Under the pieces are notes generated by a model, which did no database searches, had not been told where the DNA came from, and was given only the letters and a program-made list of their open reading frames with translations. The position numbers and the translations under genes are program-made. DNA of 19,883 nt, taken from assembly GCA_003221985.1 (NCBI GenBank), contig QHUQ01000205.1:1-19883 (forward strand). The letters are read 5' to 3'. Source of the stretch: Gemmatimonadota bacterium. GTDB lineage: Bacteria > Gemmatimonadota > Gemmatimonadetes > Gemmatimonadales > GWC2-71-9. This document shows positions 15,541-19,883 of this stretch, piece by piece (position 1 is the stretch's first letter; each line of letters opens with the position of its first letter).

Positions 15541-15899
15541 CGGTCCGGACGTAGCTTCGCGGCTTCACGCAGGTAGATATGTTTCAGCGCTTGCTGCGGC
15601 TTGGCCGTGTAGAAATGCAGCAACACCCGGATGCAGCGCCGCAGCCCGCTGGGAACGGCGACTTCCGCGGTGCCGAGCAGCGGCACGTCCCTCCAGCCGA
15701 GCCTGCGGGCGGCGCGGGCGGGATACTCGGCGGTGAGGTCGGGTGACGACGTGAAGATCGCGCTCTCCACGTCTTCGGGCGCGAAGCCATTGGCGTCCCG
15801 CAGGGCGGAGAGCAGCTCTTCCGTCGCTTCGAGTATCGCGTCGCTCGTATTAGCGGACGCCGTGGTCGCCCCACGCAGTCCACGCAGGATTTTCGTCAT
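15537..15899 (-). CDS. aroH: Chorismate mutase, AroH (monofunctional) type
   Basis: A 120-residue cytoplasmic enzyme converting chorismate to prephenate for phenylalanine and tyrosine synthesis. It matches the Bacillus AroH type over its whole length: LRGLRGATT (5-13) with the active-site Arg, SSPDLTAEYP with the following Arg, E79 in TAEVAV, CIRVLLHF with R91, HIYL with Y109, and the C-terminal KLRPDR. The start ATG 15899 lies in CATG, whose other strand is the thiE ATG; the two genes are divergent with start codons overlapping by 2 bases. No clear ribosome site precedes it. It is translationally coupled to rlmI. Confidence 0.92.
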   Translation of the reverse strand: MTKILRGLRGATTASANTSDAILEATEELLSALRDANGFAPEDVESAIFTSSPDLTAEYPARAARRLGWRDVPLLGTAEVAVPSGLRRCIRVLLHFYTAKPQQALKHIYLREAAKLRPDR

Positions 15900-16524
15900 G
15901 GCACTAGCCGATCAGATGCGCTTGATGGTGATCACCGATCCCGTCCTGCTCGCAGGGCGGGATGCCGTCGGTGTTTGCCGCGCCGCCGCCCAGGGCGGCG
16001 CCACGATGATTCAGGTCCGCTGGAAAGATGGCTCACCGGACGAAGTTCTGGACTTGACCCGCGCACTGGTTGCGGCCCTTCCGGTTCCCGTACTCGTCAA
16101 TGATCGCGCCGACATCGCCCTCGCCGCCGGCGCCGCGGGCGCGCACCTCGGTTGGGACGACGTCCCGCTCGCGGCGCTGCGCCGGCACGTTCGCGCCGGC
16201 TTCCTGCTCGGCATCTCCGTCGGCACGGCCGAGGAGGCCGAGCGCGCGGCCGCCCTTCCTGCCGATTACTGGAGCGTCGGTCCCTGCTTTGCAACACCCA
16301 CGAAGCGCGACGCTGGGCCGCCGCTCGGTCCCGAGGGCTTCGCAGCGCTGGCCCGGCGCGCGCCTGAGGGTGTCCCGGTCATCGGGATCGGGGGCATCAC
16401 GGCGCCGAATGCGTCGTCCGTCATGCGCGCCGGTGCCGCCGGCGTCGCGGTCATTGGCGCCGTGCTGGGCGCGGCGGACCCGGAGGCCGCTGCACGGGCG
16501 GTGGACGTTGCCGCACGCGTTTGA
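15898..16524 (+). CDS. thiE: Thiamine-phosphate synthase
   Basis: Joins HMP-pyrophosphate and the thiazole phosphate to give thiamine monophosphate. A 208-residue TIM barrel. Recognisable positions: MIQVRWKD (37-44, usually QLRxK), VLVNDRADIALAAGAAGAHLGWDD (65-88, where GWDD stands for the usual GQDD), WSVGPCFATPTK (125-136) and the phosphate-binding VIGIGGI (161-167) with GVAVIGAVL. The substitutions are mild. ATG 15898 is used here; MRLMVITDP at 15916 is an alternative that would separate the two divergent start codons. The frame is open further upstream but that part is antisense to aroH. The 3' end overlaps the convergent mltG end by 74 bases. Confidence 0.88.
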   Translation: MALADQMRLMVITDPVLLAGRDAVGVCRAAAQGGATMIQVRWKDGSPDEVLDLTRALVAALPVPVLVNDRADIALAAGAAGAHLGWDDVPLAALRRHVRAGFLLGISVGTAEEAERAAALPADYWSVGPCFATPTKRDAGPPLGPEGFAALARRAPEGVPVIGIGGITAPNASSVMRAGAAGVAVIGAVLGAADPEAAARAVDVAARV

Positions 16525-17494
16525 TCGCGGCCAGATGATCGGCGTACGAGGCTGAGAATATGTGCTTCCCATCGGGTTGGGCCACGAAATAGAGGTAGCC
16601 GGTCTGCGCAGGGTACAGTGCCGCGATCAGACTCGAGTCACTGGGCTGATTGATCGGGCCCGGCGGCAGTCCCGGATTCAGGTACGTGTTATAAGGGGAG
16701 TGGATTTGCAGCTGTCTCTCCCACACACGACGCAGCCGGCGGCCGTGCGCGTAGACGACGGTCGGATCGGCCTGCAGTGCCATCCCCCGCTTCAGCCGGT
16801 TGTGATAGACCGCGGAGACGTACGGCCGGTCGGGGGTGTATCGCACTTCTGCTTCGATGATCGAGGCGAGGGTGACGATCTGGTGTCGCGTCATGTGCAG
16901 CTCGGCGAGCCGGGCGTCCCACTCCGGCTGCCAGCGCGCGATGAACTCGTGCGTCATCAGCTTGACGAGATCGCGGGCGCGCATGCGCATGGGGACGACG
17001 TAGGTCGTCGGGTACATGTAGCCCTCGACCCCGGCGGGGCTCGGCCGGATGCCGAGCTCGCGCTCCAGGGACGTATCGCGCATCGCGGCGGCGAAGGAGT
17101 CGCGCGGCACCCCGAGCCAGGAGCGGGCGCGTTCGCCGACCTCGAATCCCATCATCCCTTCGAGCACGGTGAAGCGCGCCTCGAGCCCGCGCCCTTTTTT
17201 CAGCGTACTGACGACGCTATTCCAACTCTCATCGGGCGTGAACATGTAGACGCCGCTCTTCAAGTTGGAGGGGAGCCCGCGGAGACGCGCATACAGGCTG
17301 AACCAGTCGCGGCTCTCGATCACGCCACGCGCTTCGAGTGAATCGAGCGCCTGGTAATAGGTGGCGCCGCGCGGAATGATCACGATGATATTGTCAGCCA
17401 CTGACTGATAGCCTTGCGGCTGCTCCGACCCGCACGCGATTGCGAAGGCCAACACCCACGCACGACGCACGACGCACGACGCACGATTCGTCAC
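16451..17494 (-). CDS. mltG: Endolytic murein transglycosylase MltG (YceG family)
   Basis: Cleaves nascent glycan strands and is thought to end peptidoglycan polymerisation. 347 residues: an N-terminal export segment (about 9-21) ending in a weak lipobox-like AIAC (C21), a LysM-like part (IIPRGATYYQALDSLEARGVI, 39-59), GVYMFTPDESW, LEGMMGFEV, EGYMYPTTY (157-165), the catalytic E214 in LASIIEAEV, YHNRL and IHSPYNTYLNPGLPPGPINQP. The start GTG 17494 overlaps the ruvX stop (GTGA), and rho-ruvX-mltG form one apparent transcript. The last 20 residues are a Pro/Arg-rich tail (QRPPPVQRPPGPPRPARRQ) encoded antisense to the end of thiE. A heptamer array encodes residues 3-12. Confidence 0.9.
   Translation of the reverse strand: MTNRASCVVRRAWVLAFAIACGSEQPQGYQSVADNIIVIIPRGATYYQALDSLEARGVIESRDWFSLYARLRGLPSNLKSGVYMFTPDESWNSVVSTLKKGRGLEARFTVLEGMMGFEVGERARSWLGVPRDSFAAAMRDTSLERELGIRPSPAGVEGYMYPTTYVVPMRMRARDLVKLMTHEFIARWQPEWDARLAELHMTRHQIVTLASIIEAEVRYTPDRPYVSAVYHNRLKRGMALQADPTVVYAHGRRLRRVWERQLQIHSPYNTYLNPGLPPGPINQPSDSSLIAALYPAQTGYLYFVAQPDGKHIFSASYADHLAAIKRVRQRPPPVQRPPGPPRPARRQ
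17460..17487. repeat. 7-bp tandem array, four units
   Basis: Plus-strand GCACGAC three times, then GCACGAT, without gaps. It lies in the 5' coding part of mltG, before the hydrophobic export segment, and 4 bases from the ruvX stop. Copy-number change would shift the mltG frame because 7 is not a multiple of 3. Confidence 0.8.
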
Positions 17495-17867
17495 TGCGCC
17501 GTGCCCTTCTGCGTGTCGAGGTAGTGCTGCAACAGCAATGCGGCGGCCATCGCGTCCACGTCTTCCTTTCGGCCGCGTGTCGTGCCGCCCATTTCACGCA
17601 CCGCCGCCAGGACCCGGGCCGTGGTCATCCGCTCATCCCACATGCGCACCTCCAGGTCACCGCCCCCCCCGCCCCCCCCGCCCCCCCCCACCCGACGCTT
17701 GATATCATCAAGCGTTTTCCGGCGCGGCGCGTGAGAGTGGCGAGAGGCTGGGCGAGTGTCTGGGTTTCGTCCGAGAGCGCGAGACCAATTCGGCGTTGGC
17801 CCCAGTCTACGGCTAAGAGACGACCTCGAGATGGAAAGTTGGAACGTTGGACGGTTGGACCGTTCAT
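17491..17867 (-). pseudogene. ruvX: RuvX/YqgF Holliday-junction resolvase-like protein, centre lost
   Basis: RuvX/YqgF is a small RNase-H-fold nuclease involved in rRNA processing and possibly Holliday-junction resolution. The N-terminal piece gives GRLLAVDWGQRRIGLALSDETQTLAQPLATLTRRAGKR with the first catalytic Asp. The C-terminal piece, in another frame, gives EVRMWDERMTTARVLAAVREMG-TTRGRKEDVDAMAAALLLQHYL with the DER and final Asp. The middle (about 40-45 residues, including the family's VVGLPL segment with its catalytic region) is absent and replaced by a hairpin plus G tracts at 17663-17715. The start is ATG 17867 or TTG 17876; both lie in the loop/arm of a hairpin shared with the end of rho. 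The stop overlaps the mltG start. As written it cannot be functional. Confidence 0.85.
17663..17715 (-). other. Hairpin plus G-tract (G-quadruplex-prone) segment inside broken ruvX
   Basis: On the minus strand ACGCTTGAT and its perfect reverse complement ATCAAGCGT (17715-17707 and 17703-17695, 3-base loop) are followed by GGG, then runs of 9, 8 and 8 G separated by single bases (17693-17663). Four G tracts with 1-base loops fit the G-quadruplex rule. The segment sits exactly where the conserved centre of RuvX should be. It may be genuine, or a filler typical of low-quality read ends joined at a hairpin. Confidence 0.7.
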
Positions 17868-17897
17868 ACCTTCCAACCTTCCAACATTCCCACTTTC
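17833..17897. repeat. Inverted pair of 8-bp tandem arrays forming a 25-bp hairpin after rho
   Basis: The left side is four octamers GGAAAGTT, GGAACGTT, GGACGGTT, GGACCGTT (17833-17864, pattern GGANNGTT). The right side holds about three similar octamers in inverse orientation (minus-strand GGAATGTT, GGAAGGTT, GGAAGGTA). 17834-17858 pairs with 17873-17897 with 22 of 25 positions complementary and a 14-base loop. It begins one base after the rho stop, so it would shape the rho 3' end and the ruvX ribosome-binding region; the ruvX ATG lies in the loop. It may act as a terminator or a coupling structure, but there is no T tract. Confidence 0.75.
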
Positions 17898-17898
17898 T

Positions 17899-19158
17899 TC
17901 ACCCTTGTGACATGGTCTGGAAGAACTCTGCGTTGGTCTTGGTGCGCTTGAGCCGCTCGAGCAGGAACTCGATCGCCTCGACGGGCGGCATGTCGGACAG
18001 GAAGTTGCGGAGCAGGTAGACCTTGTTCAGCTCTTCCTTGCTGAGCAGCAGCTCTTCCTTCCGCGTGCTGCTGCGCTGCACGTCGATCGCCGGGAACGTA
18101 CGCCGCTCGGCGATGCGCCGGTCGAGAATGACTTCGGAGTTACCGGTGCCCTTGAACTCCTCGAAAATCACCTCGTCCATGCGCGAACCGGTGTCGATCA
18201 GCGCGGTCGCCAGAATCGTGAGCGACCCGCCGCCTTCGATGTTGCGCGCGGCGCCGAAGAAGCGCTTCGGTTTCTGCAGGGCGTTCGCGTCCACACCGCC
18301 GGAGAGGATCTTCCCCGAGTGCGGCACCACGACGTTATGGGCCCGGCCCAGGCGTGTGATCGAGTCGAGCAGAATCACGACGTCCTTGCCGTGCTCCACC
18401 AGCCGTTTCGCCTTTTCGATCACCATGTCCGCGACCTGCACGTGGCGGTCCGCCGGCTCGTCAAAAGTCGACGACACCACCTCCACGTTCGGCCCTTTGA
18501 CGTTCTCCTCCATGTCGGTCACCTCTTCGGGCCGCTCGTCGATGAGCAGCACGATGAGATAGACCTCCGGATGATTCTCGATGATGGAGTTCGCCAGCTT
18601 CTGCATCAGGATGGTCTTACCGGCCTTGGGCGGCGACACGATCAGGCCGCGTTGTCCCTTGCCGATCGGTGACAGGATGTCCATCACGCGCATCGACAGA
18701 TCAGCGTCTTTCCGCTCGAGCTTGAGCTGCTGCTCGGGATAGCGGGGGCGCAGGTTGTCGAAGGCGACGCGATGCTTCGCCTTCTCCGGCTCTTCGCCGT
18801 TGACGACCTCGACTTTCAAGAGCGCGAGGTACCGCTCGCCCTCCTTCGGCGGCCGCACCTGGCCCATGATCGTGTCGCCGGTGCGCAGATCGAAACGCTT
18901 GATCTGGCTGGGCGAGACGTAGATGTCGTCGGGGCCGTACAGATAATTCCAGTCGGGGCTGCGGAGGAACCCGTAGCCTTCCGGGAGAATTTCGAGCACG
19001 CCCTCGCCACGGAGCACCGTGTCAGTGTCGAGCAGCGACTGCTCGATGCGGAAAATGAGATCCTGCTTGCGGAGCCCGGAGTAGTTGGTGATGTTCAGGC
19101 TCTCGGCCATCGCGTGTAGTTCCGCGACGGACTTCCTCTTTAGTTCGGCGATATCCAC
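17899..19158 (-). CDS. rho: Transcription termination factor Rho
   Basis: Hexameric RNA-dependent ATPase that ends transcription. 419 residues, full length. Residues 1-45 are the Rho N-terminal helical domain ([21 protein letters not shown]), 50-118 the RNA-binding cold-shock-like domain ([32 protein letters not shown]), then the motor: Walker A SPPKAGKT (175-182), [13 protein letters not shown] (204-216), Walker [12 protein letters not shown] (260-270), Q-loop [10 protein letters not shown] (281-290) and the R-loop [14 protein letters not shown]. The start ATG 19158 gives the standard N-terminus. It is first in a rho-ruvX-mltG cluster and divergent from the M50 peptidase gene across 119 bases, where I see no strong promoter for rho. 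Confidence 0.97.
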   Translation of the reverse strand: MDIAELKRKSVAELHAMAESLNITNYSGLRKQDLIFRIEQSLLDTDTVLRGEGVLEILPEGYGFLRSPDWNYLYGPDDIYVSPSQIKRFDLRTGDTIMGQVRPPKEGERYLALLKVEVVNGEEPEKAKHRVAFDNLRPRYPEQQLKLERKDADLSMRVMDILSPIGKGQRGLIVSPPKAGKTILMQKLANSIIENHPEVYLIVLLIDERPEEVTDMEENVKGPNVEVVSSTFDEPADRHVQVADMVIEKAKRLVEHGKDVVILLDSITRLGRAHNVVVPHSGKILSGGVDANALQKPKRFFGAARNIEGGGSLTILATALIDTGSRMDEVIFEEFKGTGNSEVILDRRIAERRTFPAIDVQRSSTRKEELLLSKEELNKVYLLRNFLSDMPPVEAIEFLLERLKRTKTNAEFFQTMSQG

Positions 19159-19277
19159 GTGTGCTTCAGCTCCGTTTGCGCTACGGCGGGGAAAACCCGG
19201 GGTTGGGGAGTGGTCTCGTTGATAATGGAAACTTGGAGTTATGGCGGTGTGCGAACGCTCAAGTATAGTACGCGGAC

Positions 19278-19883
19278 GTGAGCCTCACAAGGTTTCTACT
19301 CGCGTGGCGGACCACACCCCTCCACGACCGCGAAGTTGTTGACGCACTTGTAGATCCGGCTCACGCCGGGTCCCCACCCTCCGCCGAGCTCTCCGCCGCT
19401 CTCCAGCAGTGGCCAGGGACGTACTACTGGTCGAACGAGACTGACGGACGCCATCTCGTGCTCACGCGTCCCACGCATAAAGCGCGCGAGGCGTGGACGA
19501 CGCACGCGCTGCTGTTCGTGGGGGTCCTGATCACGACGACGCTATCCGGAGCCGTCGTCGCGGGTGCCCTGCCTTCAGATCCCAGGGATTGGCGGCCGGA
19601 CGCCTTGCTCGGTGCCTTTCCACTCGGTCTGTCGTTTTCGCTGCCGTTAGTGGCTATCCTGCTCTGCCACGAGCTGGGCCACTACCTCACGGCGCGGCGC
19701 TATCAGCTCAACGTCTCGCCACCGTACTTTATTCCGGGACCTCCGGCGCCCTGGGCAATCGGGACGTTCGGAGCCTTCATCCGCCTGAGGACGATCGTCA
19801 ACGACCGGCGGCAGCTGCTCGACGTCGGTGCCGCTGGGCCGATCGCGGGCTTCGTGGTCGCCCTGCCGATCCTGTGGATCGGA
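19278..19883 (+). CDS. M50-family (site-2-protease-like) membrane zinc metallopeptidase, 3' partial
   Basis: The frame from GTG 19278 runs open to the right edge (202 codons), so the gene is truncated by the window. The first 70 residues are soluble ([20 protein letters not shown], then a small domain ending [17 protein letters not shown]). Membrane segments follow at about 74-98 and 112-132, the second carrying the zinc-binding HELGH (H131, E132, H135). Further family landmarks are [20 protein letters not shown] (151-170) and [11 protein letters not shown] (182-192), with the GPxxG loop; the second zinc ligand (usually an Asp further on) is outside the window. It resembles the uncharacterised EGY1/slr1821-like M50 branch that combines a soluble N-terminus with GTFGA. 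TATAGT at 19264 is a possible -10 box. Likely role: intramembrane proteolysis; the substrate is unknown. Confidence 0.85.
   Translation, partial: MSLTRFLLAWRTTPLHDREVVDALVDPAHAGSPPSAELSAALQQWPGTYYWSNETDGRHLVLTRPTHKAREAWTTHALLFVGVLITTTLSGAVVAGALPSDPRDWRPDALLGAFPLGLSFSLPLVAILLCHELGHYLTARRYQLNVSPPYFIPGPPAPWAIGTFGAFIRLRTIVNDRRQLLDVGAAGPIAGFVVALPILWIG

Noticed and set aside
15631..15897. Longer thiE start upstream
   Set aside because: The extra residues are antisense to aroH and do not resemble ThiE, whose fold begins at about MRLMVITDP.
17460..17487. CRISPR-like or phage attachment repeat
   Set aside because: The units are 7 bp and contiguous, without spacers, and there is no integrase or cas gene.

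Overview
The window (19.9 kb) is GC-rich chromosomal DNA from a Gram-negative bacterium. An outer-membrane beta-barrel protein, Rho, a MltG-type transglycosylase and many TTG/GTG starts and ATGA-type gene overlaps support this. The protein style (M14 peptidase with a C-terminal GATase-like part, stand-alone FdhA, NYN-LOTUS protein) suggests Gemmatimonadota, but that is recognition from memory and not a computed placement. I saw no rRNA, tRNA, CRISPR array, IS element or phage gene.

Layout. (1) 1-1967, plus strand: an RNA-binding/nuclease-like protein (NYN + LOTUS + RGG tail, cut by the left edge), then a 3-methyladenine DNA glycosylase that lacks its catalytic segment. (2) 1970-11223, minus strand: a tightly packed cluster read from right to left: formate dehydrogenase alpha (two pieces), a broken SDR oxidoreductase, threonine dehydrogenase (tdh), 2-amino-3-ketobutyrate CoA ligase (kbl), a secreted M14 zinc carboxypeptidase and an outer-membrane barrel protein. 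Tdh and Kbl together turn threonine into glycine and acetyl-CoA. (3) 11279-13326, minus: a 55-residue unknown protein, a degenerate-methyltransferase-like protein and a CDF metal exporter. (4) 13405-14317, plus: an ArsR-type repressor and an SdpI-type membrane protein, preceded by a strikingly AT-rich promoter/operator. (5) 14383-15899, minus: aroH (chorismate mutase) coupled to an RlmI-type rRNA methyltransferase, divergent from thiE (15898-16524, plus). (6) 16451-19158, minus: rho, a broken ruvX, and mltG. (7) 19278 to the right edge, plus: an M50 site-2-protease-like membrane metallopeptidase, incomplete.

Two window-wide patterns deserve attention. First, four genes (mpg, SDR, fdhA, ruvX) each carry one internal, out-of-frame loss in their most conserved stretch, while both flanks look healthy; the ruvX lesion also contains a hairpin and a run of G tracts. 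This is either a real and odd mutational pattern or, more likely, an assembly fault. Second, several gene junctions carry short degenerate tandem arrays with a 7- or 8-bp period, usually four units, with a different unit sequence at each site. One pair of these arrays is inverted and forms a long hairpin between rho and ruvX. I found no convincing new defence or biosynthetic system; the NYN-LOTUS-RGG protein and the junction arrays are the best leads.
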